7,942 nt of DNA from positions 1-7,942 of the forward strand of contig JAISVV010000070.1 of NCBI GenBank assembly GCA_031271365.1, written 5' to 3'. Both the position numbers and the translations under genes were made by a program. Position 1 is the first letter of the stretch, and each line of letters begins with the position of its first letter. This document shows positions 1 to 6,593 of this stretch, piece after piece. The notes under the pieces were generated by a model that saw only the letters and a list, made by a program, of their open reading frames with translations, searched no databases and was not told where the DNA came from. The stretch is from Elusimicrobiota bacterium. Its GTDB lineage: Bacteria; Elusimicrobiota; Elusimicrobia; Elusimicrobiales; Elusimicrobiaceae.

Positions 1-2
1 CT

Positions 3-1631
3 TTAAATTTCGCCTTCATGCTGACGGCGTTTATTTTTGTTTCCTCTTACTATCTTAAACAAAACAATATCAAAGTTTTTACCGAAGACCTGCAAAGCAC
101 CGGCCTGTTTTTGCAGCCCTATATTTCGGACCTTTACCTTGCCGGCAAAACCGCCGAGATTGACCAAAAACTTAAAACAAATAAAGATAATTTTTACCGC
201 ATTACCTTAATTGACCGGGAAGGCCGCGTGCTTGCCGACAGCCATGTAGACATAAACGCCATGGAAAACCACCTAAACCGCCAGGAAGTTAAAGAAATGT
301 TTGAAGACGGCTATTCCGTCGCGCTGCGGCGCAGTTCAACTTTAAAGGAAAAGCTGCTCTACGTCGCTTTGCCTATATATAAAGACGGCCAAATTGACGC
401 CGCGCTGCGCATAAACACGCAGCTTAGAAGCATAACGCTTTTATCTAAAGAGTTTTTTGCCAAAAATGCCCTTATGCTTTTGACGGTGCTTTTGCTGGCG
501 TTGATAAGCGCCTATTTATTTTCCGGCCTTTTGGCCGCAAGGATAACCGAACTCGGCCGCGCGTTTGCCAAACTTTCCGCCGGGGATTTAACGGCGCGGG
601 CCCATATTTCCGGCGGCGACGAACTGGAAGAACTGGGCGAAAACTTTAATTTAATGTCGCAAAATATGGCCGATATCATAAAAGTAAAAGAACACAGCCG
701 CGCAGAGCTAAGCGGCGTTATAGAAAGCGTTAACGATATCGTTTTAGTTATAAAAAAAGACGGGCTTGTGGCGCTTTCAAACCAAAAAGACTACCCCGGG
801 AAATATTACTGGGAAATCCACGGCCTGGCCATTTTAAATAAATACATCGGCAAAACAAATAACGCCGAGCTGGAAATTGACGGCAAATATTACTCCTGCT
901 CCATTGCGCCGATAAAAAATACCGCCAACATTGTTGCGGTAATGCACGATATTACCCAAATTAAAAACCTGCAAAAGATAAAAAATGATTTTATAAGCAA
1001 TATGTCGCACGAACTTAAAACGCCGCTGGCTTCCATTAAGGCGTATTTAGAGCTTATCGCCGGCGAGAGCGACGAAACCGCCAAAAAAGAATATCTCGGC
1101 GTTATACAAAGGAACGCCGAACGCCTGGCAAATATAACCAATGATATTTTGCTGCTTTCTTCGCTGGAAGATAAAAAACGCCTGCGCCCCGCGCAGTTTA
1201 ACCTGCAGGAAGTTTTTAAAGAAGCCGATACCCTGCTTGCGCAAAAAGCGCAAAGCAAAGGGCTGGAGCTTAACTTCCACGAGGGCGACGCCAATATAAA
1301 CGCCGATAAATTTTATATAGAACAAATGCTTATAAACCTTGTAGACAACGCCATAAGATACACCGAAACCGGCCGCATAGACATAGAAGCCGAGCAAGAC
1401 GACTTTGGCACCAAAATAACCGTAGCCGACACGGGCATAGGCATTTCTAAAGAACATCAGCAGCGCATTTTTGAAAGGTTTTTTGTGGCCGATAAAAGCC
1501 GCTCTAAACGCAGCGGCGGCACCGGGCTTGGCCTTGCCATAGTAAAACATATCGCAGAGGCGCACGGCGGCAAAGTAAGCCTTAAAAGCGAGCCAGGCCA
1601 GGGCACGACTTTCATCGTAAGGCTGCCTTAA
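3..1631 (+). CDS. phoR: PhoR-type phosphate-regulon sensor histidine kinase, 5' partial
   Basis: Membrane sensor kinase that autophosphorylates on histidine and passes phosphate to a PhoB-type regulator. The frame is open to the left edge (codons before the ATG at 18 read LNFAF and continue the first membrane helix) and that ATG has no Shine-Dalgarno sequence. The true start is therefore probably outside the window. Residues are numbered from the ATG at 18. Order: end of TM1 (to about 15); extracytoplasmic Cache/PAS-like sensor (about 20-147, with RITLIDREGRVLADS and MENHLNRQE as in many PhoR-like kinases); TM2 (150-172); HAMP (about 173-225); a short, degenerate PAS (about 228-315); HisKA with SHELKTP, phospho-acceptor H331; and HATPase with N box (N444), DTGIGI (471-476), F box (RIFERFF, 483-489) and GTGLGL (501-506). 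All catalytic boxes are intact. The PhoR assignment, rather than a generic kinase, rests on the adjacent pst operon. Confidence 0.9.
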   Translation, partial: LNFAFMLTAFIFVSSYYLKQNNIKVFTEDLQSTGLFLQPYISDLYLAGKTAEIDQKLKTNKDNFYRITLIDREGRVLADSHVDINAMENHLNRQEVKEMFEDGYSVALRRSSTLKEKLLYVALPIYKDGQIDAALRINTQLRSITLLSKEFFAKNALMLLTVLLLALISAYLFSGLLAARITELGRAFAKLSAGDLTARAHISGGDELEELGENFNLMSQNMADIIKVKEHSRAELSGVIESVNDIVLVIKKDGLVALSNQKDYPGKYYWEIHGLAILNKYIGKTNNAELEIDGKYYSCSIAPIKNTANIVAVMHDITQIKNLQKIKNDFISNMSHELKTPLASIKAYLELIAGESDETAKKEYLGVIQRNAERLANITNDILLLSSLEDKKRLRPAQFNLQEVFKEADTLLAQKAQSKGLELNFHEGDANINADKFYIEQMLINLVDNAIRYTETGRIDIEAEQDDFGTKITVADTGIGISKEHQQRIFERFFVADKSRSKRSGGTGLGLAIVKHIAEAHGGKVSLKSEPGQGTTFIVRLP

Positions 1632-1681
1632 CAAATCCTTAACAACAGCTTAATTTAACCTTAATATTATCTTAATATCAT
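1627..1681 (+). promoter_or_regulatory. Tandem Pho-box-like array, five 11-bp CTTAA repeats
   Basis: CTTAA occurs at 1627, 1638, 1649, 1660 and 1671, exactly 11 bases apart. The heptamers are CTTAACA, CTTAACA, CTTAATT, CTTAATA and CTTAATA, each followed by a variable 4-base spacer. PhoB and PhoP are known to bind direct repeats with this geometry (7-bp half-site plus 4-bp spacer in E. coli; TTAACA-type repeats about 11 bp apart in Bacillus). The first repeat starts in the last sense codon of phoR and covers its stop codon; the last ends six bases before the pstS ATG. The position between phoR and pstS, the period and the TTAACA core all suggest binding by the cognate PhoB-like regulator. The repeats are seen directly; the binding protein is inferred. 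Confidence 0.8.
1676..1681 (+). promoter_or_regulatory. Candidate -10 element of the pstS promoter
   Basis: TATCAT lies inside the last repeat of the Pho-box array, with no TTGACA-like -35 at the proper distance. This is as expected for a PhoB-activated promoter, where the activator site replaces the -35. A start about seven bases downstream would fall at or next to the pstS ATG, giving a leaderless or near-leaderless message. TATTAT at 1665-1670 is an alternative and would give a leader of roughly 10 bases. The AT-rich region offers several such hexamers, so the exact choice is uncertain. Confidence 0.35.
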
Positions 1682-1687
1682 ATAAGC

Positions 1688-2527
1688 ATGAAAAAGATAA
1701 TAATAATCCTTTTTGCTTTTACCGCAATTATCTTTGCGCTAAAGGCTTTCAAAGCGGGCATAAACGCCCAAACGCCGCAATTTGACGAAGCGGTAAGGAT
1801 ATCCGGCTCCACCACGGTGCTGCCTTTGGCGCAAGCCGCGGCCGAAAACTATATGAGCGCCAACCCCAAAGCCGATATCAGCGTGCGCGGCGGCGGCTCG
1901 GGCGTGGGTATTAACCAGCTTTTATCGGGCATGGTGGAAATAGCCAATTCCTCCCGCCCGGCTAAAGCGGAAGAAATACAAAAAGCCCAAGAGGCCGGCG
2001 CAACGCTTACCCCCAATATAATAGCTTTAGACGCCATTGCAATTATTGTCAACCCCGCAAACAACATCAACAATTTAACGCGCCGGCAGATTAAAGAGAT
2101 TTATACCGGCAAAATCCGCAACTGGAGCGCGCTGGGCGGGGCTGATGAGAAAATAGTTTTAATCGGCCGCGACGCCACCAGCGGCACCGGCGAGCTTTTT
2201 AACGAAAAAGCCCTCGAAAACGAACCTGCCGCCGGCGTTTTAGACCAAGCGGCCAACCCCGCCGTGGCCAATTTAGTGGCCGCCTCCAAAGGCGCTATCG
2301 GCTATGTGGGGCTGGGGTTTATCACGGAAAAAATAAAACCAATTACCATAGAAGGCGTCGAAGCCGGCGCAGAAACCGTGCTTGCCGATAAATACGCCTA
2401 CTCCCGCCCGCTTTATATGTACACCCTGGGCGCGCCGCAAGGCGGCGTTAAAGATTTTTTGGATTATCTGCAAAGCAAAGACGGCCAGGCTTTAGCGCCG
2501 GGTTTGGGTTTTATACCCTTAAAATAA
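1688..2527 (+). CDS. pstS: PstS, periplasmic phosphate-binding protein
   Basis: High-affinity phosphate receptor of the Pst ABC transporter, 279 aa (the shorter PstS class; E. coli PstS is about 346 aa). An N-terminal basic-hydrophobic signal (residues 1-20) leads to a plausible signal peptidase I site after INA (about residue 27). There is no lipobox and no cysteine, so a soluble periplasmic protein is likelier than a lipoprotein. Phosphate-binding motifs are present: SGSTTV (39-44), RGGGSGVGI (67-75), SSRP (88-91), the D115 region, and GRDATSGTGELF (160-171). AIGYVGLG (203-210) is also typical of the family. The ATG at 1688 is the only start that keeps the whole signal peptide; an in-frame stop lies at 1673-1675. 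No Shine-Dalgarno sequence precedes it. It is the first gene of pstSCAB-phoU and sits directly behind the Pho-box array. Confidence 0.95.
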   Translation: MKKIIIILFAFTAIIFALKAFKAGINAQTPQFDEAVRISGSTTVLPLAQAAAENYMSANPKADISVRGGGSGVGINQLLSGMVEIANSSRPAKAEEIQKAQEAGATLTPNIIALDAIAIIVNPANNINNLTRRQIKEIYTGKIRNWSALGGADEKIVLIGRDATSGTGELFNEKALENEPAAGVLDQAANPAVANLVAASKGAIGYVGLGFITEKIKPITIEGVEAGAETVLADKYAYSRPLYMYTLGAPQGGVKDFLDYLQSKDGQALAPGLGFIPLK

Positions 2528-2538
2528 ACGGCTAAAAA

Positions 2539-3423
2539 ATGAACAGCCTTAAAGAAAGACTTATAAAATATGCCTTTACGGCAATGGGATATCTTTCGCT
2601 GCTGCTTCTGTTTGGTATCATGGCCGTTTTGTTTATAGAAAGCCGGCCCGCCGTTAAAGAACTTAATATTTTAAATTTTTTATTCGGCCCCCAGTGGCGC
2701 CCCGCAAGAACGCCCGCCGAATACGGGATACTGCCTTTGATAGCGGGTTCTTTATCGGTTAGTTTTGGCGCGATATCGATATGCGTGCCTTTGGGCGCAG
2801 GCGCCGCTTTATACCTAAACGAACTTGCCGGCGAAACGCAAAGACGCGTTTTAAAACCGGTAATAGAAATTTTGGCCGGGATACCTTCTATAATTTTCGG
2901 GTTTTTCGGGCTTGTTGCAGTGGCGCCGTTTTTACAGGAAACTTTTAACCTGCCCGTAGGCGTCTGTCTGTTTACGGCAAGCATTGTTTTGGGTATCATG
3001 ACTATCCCTGCAATTACCACCATCTGCGAGGACGCTTTAAGTTTTGTGCCGCGCAGTTTTAAAGAGGCCTCCTTCGCCATGGGCGCAAACCGCTGGCAAA
3101 CCTTAACCAAAGTTACCATACCCGCCGCCGGCAGCGGCATATGCACGGCGATAATTTTAGGCATAGGCAGGCTTATGGGCGAAACCATGAGCGTGCTTAT
3201 GGTTGCCGGCGGCGCGGCTGTAATACCAAAAAGTATCTTTTCCCCCGTGCGCCCGATGACGGCCGCCATAGCCGCCGAAATGGGCGAAGCCGCCCGGGGC
3301 AGCATGCACTACAGCGCGCTGTTTTTGATAGGTTTGGTTTTATTTTTAATAACTTTGGCTTTAAATATTTTATCCGAGCATATAAGCAAAAAATACAGGC
3401 TTAAACTGGGGCAGGGCAGATGA
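2539..3423 (+). CDS. pstC: PstC, phosphate ABC transporter permease
   Basis: Inner-membrane permease that pairs with PstA to form the phosphate channel, 294 aa. About six hydrophobic segments are visible (roughly 14-34, 65-92, 110-131, 141-162, 200-225, 257-278). The cytoplasmic EAA loop that contacts the ATPase spans about 176-199 (EASFAMGANRWQ...G). PEYGI-like AEYGILPLIAGS (60-71), ILAGIPSIIFG (111-121) and GIGRLMGETM (208-217) are PstC/PstA hallmarks. Being the first permease after pstS and carrying the periplasmic insert after TM1 (FGPQWRP) favours PstC over PstA. It starts 11 bases after the pstS stop with no clear Shine-Dalgarno sequence, so it may depend on translation from pstS. Its TGA overlaps the pstA ATG as ATGA. 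Confidence 0.94.
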   Translation: MNSLKERLIKYAFTAMGYLSLLLLFGIMAVLFIESRPAVKELNILNFLFGPQWRPARTPAEYGILPLIAGSLSVSFGAISICVPLGAGAALYLNELAGETQRRVLKPVIEILAGIPSIIFGFFGLVAVAPFLQETFNLPVGVCLFTASIVLGIMTIPAITTICEDALSFVPRSFKEASFAMGANRWQTLTKVTIPAAGSGICTAIILGIGRLMGETMSVLMVAGGAAVIPKSIFSPVRPMTAAIAAEMGEAARGSMHYSALFLIGLVLFLITLALNILSEHISKKYRLKLGQGR

Positions 3424-4295
3424 AAAACAAAATAATACAAGCCTGCGGCTTTGCCCTGCTTAGCGCCTGTATGATAATAACCGCGCTGTTTTTGGCCGGT
3501 ATTATTTACTTTATTGCCGTAAACGGCCGGCAGGCCTTAAGCTGGCAGTTTTTAACCGCGCCCCCGCTAAACGGCATGAGCGCAGGCGGCGTGGCGCCGG
3601 CTATTGTAGGCACCTTCTATCTTACTATGGGCTCCGTAATTTTTGCTTTGCCTTTGGGCGTCGGCTGCGCGGTTTATTTGCAGGAATACTCGGCCGGCGG
3701 GCGGATGTCAGATATAATACGCGTTGCGGTTAACAACCTGGCGGGGGTGCCCTCGGTGGTGTTTGGGCTTTTCGGGCTGGGGATATTTGTTAAATTTTTG
3801 GGTTTTGGCGTATCAATACTATCGGGCAGTTTAACCCTGGGGATTTTGATTTTACCGGGCATAATATCAGCCTCGCAAGAGGCTTTGCTGGCGGTGCCCG
3901 TTTCTTTTAAAGAAGCCTCCCTGGCCATAGGCGCGACGAAATGGCAAACCATAAAACGCATTATACTGCCCTGCGCGCTGCCGGGTATTTTAACGGGCGT
4001 AATTTTGGGCATAGGCCGCGCCGCCGGCGAAACCGCCCCCATACTTTTTACCGCGGCCGCTTTTTATAAACGCGGATATCCAAATTCCCTCTTTTCCGAG
4101 GTAATGGCTTTACCTTATCATATTTACGCCCTCATGACGGAGGGCGTCAACCCGGAAAAACAAACCGCTATAGCCTACGGCTGCGCTTTGATTTTAGTGG
4201 CGATGGTGGCTTTGATGTCATCGCTGGCTATCTTTATAAGAAACAAATACAGGAGCGCCTATGGAAATGGACCCCGCCGCAATTACAACGCCTAA
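3420..4295 (+). CDS. pstA: PstA, phosphate ABC transporter permease
   Basis: Second Pst permease, 291 aa, the family's usual size. Hydrophobic segments lie at about 8-34, 58-88, 106-128, 132-152, 188-212 and 248-273. The EAA loop is at 165-188 ([12 protein letters not shown]...G), followed by [17 protein letters not shown] (197-213), diagnostic for Pst[17 protein letters not shown] (106-121) matches the family channel segment. It overlaps pstC by four bases (ATGA), with purine-rich AGGG/GGGG just upstream serving as ribosome-binding sequence, so translational coupling is likely. The C-terminal tail ([11 protein letters not shown]) is encoded within the 35-base overlap with pstB. Confidence 0.94.
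   Translation: MKNKIIQACGFALLSACMIITALFLAGIIYFIAVNGRQALSWQFLTAPPLNGMSAGGVAPAIVGTFYLTMGSVIFALPLGVGCAVYLQEYSAGGRMSDIIRVAVNNLAGVPSVVFGLFGLGIFVKFLGFGVSILSGSLTLGILILPGIISASQEALLAVPVSFKEASLAIGATKWQTIKRIILPCALPGILTGVILGIGRAAGETAPILFTAAAFYKRGYPNSLFSEVMALPYHIYALMTEGVNPEKQTAIAYGCALILVAMVALMSSLAIFIRNKYRSAYGNGPRRNYNA
4251..4255 (+). promoter_or_regulatory. Ribosome-binding site of pstB inside pstA
   Basis: AGGAG lies five bases before the ATG at 4261 and within the pstA coding region. It decides for the upstream start of pstB, hence the long overlap, over later starts such as the ATG at 4267. Confidence 0.7.
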
Positions 4296-5040
4296 AATAA
4301 AAACGGAAAATTTAAATTTTTTCTACGGCGGTTTCCATGCGCTTAAAAACATAAATCTCAACGTGCACGAGATGCAGGTTACCGCTTTAATCGGCCCCTC
4401 GGGCTGCGGTAAAAGCACTTTAATACGCCTGTTTAACCGCATGAGCGACATGACGCCAAAAACCCGCGCCGAGGGCAAAATAATGTTTGAAGGCGGCAAT
4501 ATTTTCGACGCAAAAACAGACCTCGTTAAACTGCGGCGCAATATAGGCATGGTGTTCCAGAAGCCAAACCCGTTTCCTAAAACCATATTTCAAAATATTT
4601 CCTACGGGCCGGAAATACAGGGCTGTAAAGATAAGGATTTTATTTACCACCGCGTGGAAGAAAGTCTAAAAAAAGCCGCCCTTTGGGACGACGTCAAAAC
4701 AAGGCTGCACAGCAGCGCTTTGGGAATGTCGGGCGGGCAGCAGCAGCGGCTGTGCATAGCGCGCGCTCTGGCCGTAGAGCCAAAGGTAATTTTGTTTGAC
4801 GAGCCCTGCGCCAGCCTCGACCCGATATCAACCGCCAAAATAGAAGAGCTGATACTGGAATTAAAGAAAAACTATACCATATTGATAGTAACGCACAATA
4901 TGCAGCAGGCAAGCCGCGTGTCGGATTATACGGCGTTTATGTATTTGGGCAATTTAATAGAATTCGGCCAAACGGACCGGGTTTTTACCGTGCCCAAAGA
5001 TAAAAAGACGGAAGAATATTTAAGCGGCGTTTTCGGATAG
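4261..5040 (+). CDS. pstB: PstB, phosphate ABC transporter ATPase
   Basis: ATP-hydrolysing subunit that powers phosphate import through PstCA, cytoplasmic face, 259 aa (E. coli 257). Walker [10 protein letters not shown] (45-53); Q-loop Q100 in [13 protein letters not shown] signature MSGGQQQR (156-163) in which the usual leading Leu is Met; Walker B ILFDE (177-181); D-loop ASLDP (184-188); H-loop H212 in VTHNMQQA. The C-terminal [13 protein letters not shown] is specific to PstB rather than to other ABC ATPases. The start is set by an AGGAG site at 4251. The gene overlaps pstA by 35 bases, and its TAG is 8 bases before phoU. All catalytic residues are intact. Confidence 0.96.
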   Translation: MEMDPAAITTPKIKTENLNFFYGGFHALKNINLNVHEMQVTALIGPSGCGKSTLIRLFNRMSDMTPKTRAEGKIMFEGGNIFDAKTDLVKLRRNIGMVFQKPNPFPKTIFQNISYGPEIQGCKDKDFIYHRVEESLKKAALWDDVKTRLHSSALGMSGGQQQRLCIARALAVEPKVILFDEPCASLDPISTAKIEELILELKKNYTILIVTHNMQQASRVSDYTAFMYLGNLIEFGQTDRVFTVPKDKKTEEYLSGVFG

Positions 5041-5048
5041 GATAAATT

Positions 5049-5705
5049 ATGATTAATAAAAATATAACCGAACTTAAAAAACTTGTAATAGAATATACCT
5101 TGCACGTGGAAAGCATGCTAAGCGGCAGCTTACAGGGCGTTTTTGACCGCCAAAGCGACCCTTTAAAACAAATTATAGAAGAAGCCGAACGCGCCGCCAA
5201 TATAATGGACCTCAGCATAGAAGACATGGCCATAAACACTATAGCCAAATTCCAGCCCGTGGCTACAAACCTGCGCCTTATAGTTGGTATGCTTAAAATG
5301 AGCAACAGCCTGGAGCGTATCGGCGACCATTGCGTCAACATAGCCCAAAGCGGCCTGTTTTTAAACGAGCAGCCGCAGCTTAAACCTTTTATTGATTTGC
5401 CCAAAATGAAAGACAGCGTTATGCAAATGCTTTGCGAGGCTTCAAAAGCCTTGCTGGAGCTTGACTCCGGCGCCGCGCGCGCGATTTACGAAATGGACGA
5501 TATCGTCGATAATTACCAGCGCGCAATAAAAGCCGATTTAATAGGTTATATGGAAAAGGACGCCAAAAACATACGCCGCAGCATAGAGCTTTTAAATATC
5601 TCCGGCAACCTGGAGCGCATAGCCGACCTGATTACCAATATCTGCGAAGACATTATCTATATCAAAGACGGCGTAGTAGCGCGCCATCAGGGAAAGAAGA
5701 TATAA
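5049..5705 (+). CDS. phoU: PhoU, phosphate signalling regulator
   Basis: Cytoplasmic all-helical adaptor that, in characterised systems, links Pst transporter state to PhoR and keeps the Pho regulon off when phosphate is ample. It has 218 aa with the two-repeat PhoU architecture. Each repeat carries an E-x3-D-x3-N metal-binding type helix: SNSLERIGDHCVNIA (E89, D93, N97) and GNLERIADLITNICED (E188-E189, D193, N197). A TAGGAT-type ribosome site spanning the pstB stop lies about five bases before the ATG. As last gene of pstSCAB-phoU it is presumably cotranscribed from the Pho-box promoter. Its stop is three bases from the stop of the opposing gene, and no U-tract terminator follows. Confidence 0.95.
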   Translation: MINKNITELKKLVIEYTLHVESMLSGSLQGVFDRQSDPLKQIIEEAERAANIMDLSIEDMAINTIAKFQPVATNLRLIVGMLKMSNSLERIGDHCVNIAQSGLFLNEQPQLKPFIDLPKMKDSVMQMLCEASKALLELDSGAARAIYEMDDIVDNYQRAIKADLIGYMEKDAKNIRRSIELLNISGNLERIADLITNICEDIIYIKDGVVARHQGKKI

Positions 5706-5708
5706 ACC

Positions 5709-6593
5709 TCAACCCGCGGCGGCGGCCGCGTATTTGGCCGCCAGCATAGAGAAGTAAAAAGACGCGCTGGCGGCCGTCATCAGCAAAGCCAAAACGGCCT
5801 CGGCCGAGGGGCGCTGGGGCTTATTAAAGTTTACGGGTTCTTTATTTTCCTTCAAAAAATCGCCGTACATTTTTGCCGAAGGCAGGAAAAACAGCGGCGA
5901 CAAAATATTTACCGCCAAAAGGTTTAACATCAAAAAAATCCACGTAAGAGAAAAGGGCAAAGTAACAAGGTAAAGCCAAAAAGAAGCAAACGCCGATAAA
6001 GCGGGCTGGCTTTCTATAACGTAGCGGTAATTAAAAGACGACAGAAAAAGCACGCCGGGCGTAAGTATTAAAACCGCAATAAAAGCCGGCAGCAAATACG
6101 GCGCGAGCACTTTAAACATTTCTATAACTTTGCGCTTGCGGTGTATAAATAACGCTATGGAAATCTCTTCCGCGCGCGGACGGGGAAAGTTTAAAATAAT
6201 GCCGTGCTTCATAAACCCGCGCGCCAAAAAACGCACCAGGGCGCCGCTGCGTTTTATTTTAACGTCTTCCCGCCGCAGGCGCTGCAATTTGCAAAGCGCC
6301 ACATAAAACACGCGCCAAAGCGGCAATTTGACGCCGACGGCGTCGTAGGCGCGCGACACAAAAAGCATGGCCGTGGGCAAATACAAAGCCGTGCGCAGCC
6401 ACAAAAAATTATAATAAAACCAGGAAAGCAAAATACAAAGATAAATAAACGGGTTAAAGATATAAGGCAGCCAGTAGATGCCAAGCATAGTCCACTTTAA
6501 ACCTATAAAAAATATGGCTAAAGTAAAAGCCTGCGCCAGCAGATAGGCGGGCGATAAAAACACCTTTCCCGCGCCGGTGTTTGTTTTGCTCAT
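5709..6593 (-). CDS. Multi-pass membrane protein of unknown function
   Basis: I do not recognise a family for this 294 aa protein. Hydrophobic helices are visible at about 14-38, 42-62, 66-80, 160-186 and 201-238 (long enough for two), with a last one at 264-288. Between the two membrane halves lies a basic cytoplasmic-looking stretch (about 101-158, with KLQRLRREDVKIKRSG and HRKRK) and a second polar loop at 240-262. The tail is alanine-rich (KYAAAAAG). The ATG overlaps the TGA of the upstream epimerase gene by four bases (ATGA) and has a GGAG site at 6600-6603 with a six-base spacer, so the start is well supported and translation is probably coupled. No catalytic motif, signal cleavage site or binding motif is obvious. 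The operon partner suggests, weakly, an envelope-related role. Confidence 0.8.
   Translation of the reverse strand: MSKTNTGAGKVFLSPAYLLAQAFTLAIFFIGLKWTMLGIYWLPYIFNPFIYLCILLSWFYYNFLWLRTALYLPTAMLFVSRAYDAVGVKLPLWRVFYVALCKLQRLRREDVKIKRSGALVRFLARGFMKHGIILNFPRPRAEEISIALFIHRKRKVIEMFKVLAPYLLPAFIAVLILTPGVLFLSSFNYRYVIESQPALSAFASFWLYLVTLPFSLTWIFLMLNLLAVNILSPLFFLPSAKMYGDFLKENKEPVNFNKPQRPSAEAVLALLMTAASASFYFSMLAAKYAAAAAG
5715..5742. terminator. GC-rich hairpin at the convergent gene ends, doubtful terminator
   Basis: Two mutually exclusive hairpins can form ten bases or so after the phoU stop: CGCGGC-GGCG-GCCGCG (5715-5730) and GGCGGCC-GCGTATTT-GGCCGCC (5721-5742). Neither strand has a following U tract, so this is not a standard intrinsic terminator. 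The sequence also codes the alanine-rich C-terminus (AAKYAAAAAG) of the opposing membrane protein, which may be its only reason. It could still protect or pause the 3' end of the pst-phoU message. Confidence 0.25.

Noticed and set aside
18..20. ATG at 18 as the true start of phoR
   Set aside because: No ribosome site precedes it, it would cut the first membrane helix short, and the frame is open to the window edge; an upstream start is more likely.
1047..1634. Open frame of 195 codons on the - strand across the phoR kinase domain
   Set aside because: It is antisense to intact HisKA/HATPase motifs, and its aromatic/Ala-rich product resembles no protein. Its start also falls in the Pho-box array; shadow frame.
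1627..1681. CRISPR or mobile-element repeat interpretation of the CTTAA array
   Set aside because: Repeat units of 5-7 bases at an 11-base period in a promoter fit transcription-factor half-sites; CRISPR repeats and spacers are several times longer.
2506..2518. GGGT-TTTAT-ACCC inverted repeat near the pstS stop, as a pstS-pstC attenuator
   Set aside because: The stem is only four base pairs and lies in coding sequence; too weak to claim the attenuation structure known from some pst operons.
2532..3305. Long open frame (257 codons) on the - strand across pstC
   Set aside because: It lies fully antisense to an unmistakable pstC. Its product is a Pro/Ala/Lys/Ile-biased string without domains, and it has no ribosome site; it reflects codon bias on the opposite strand.
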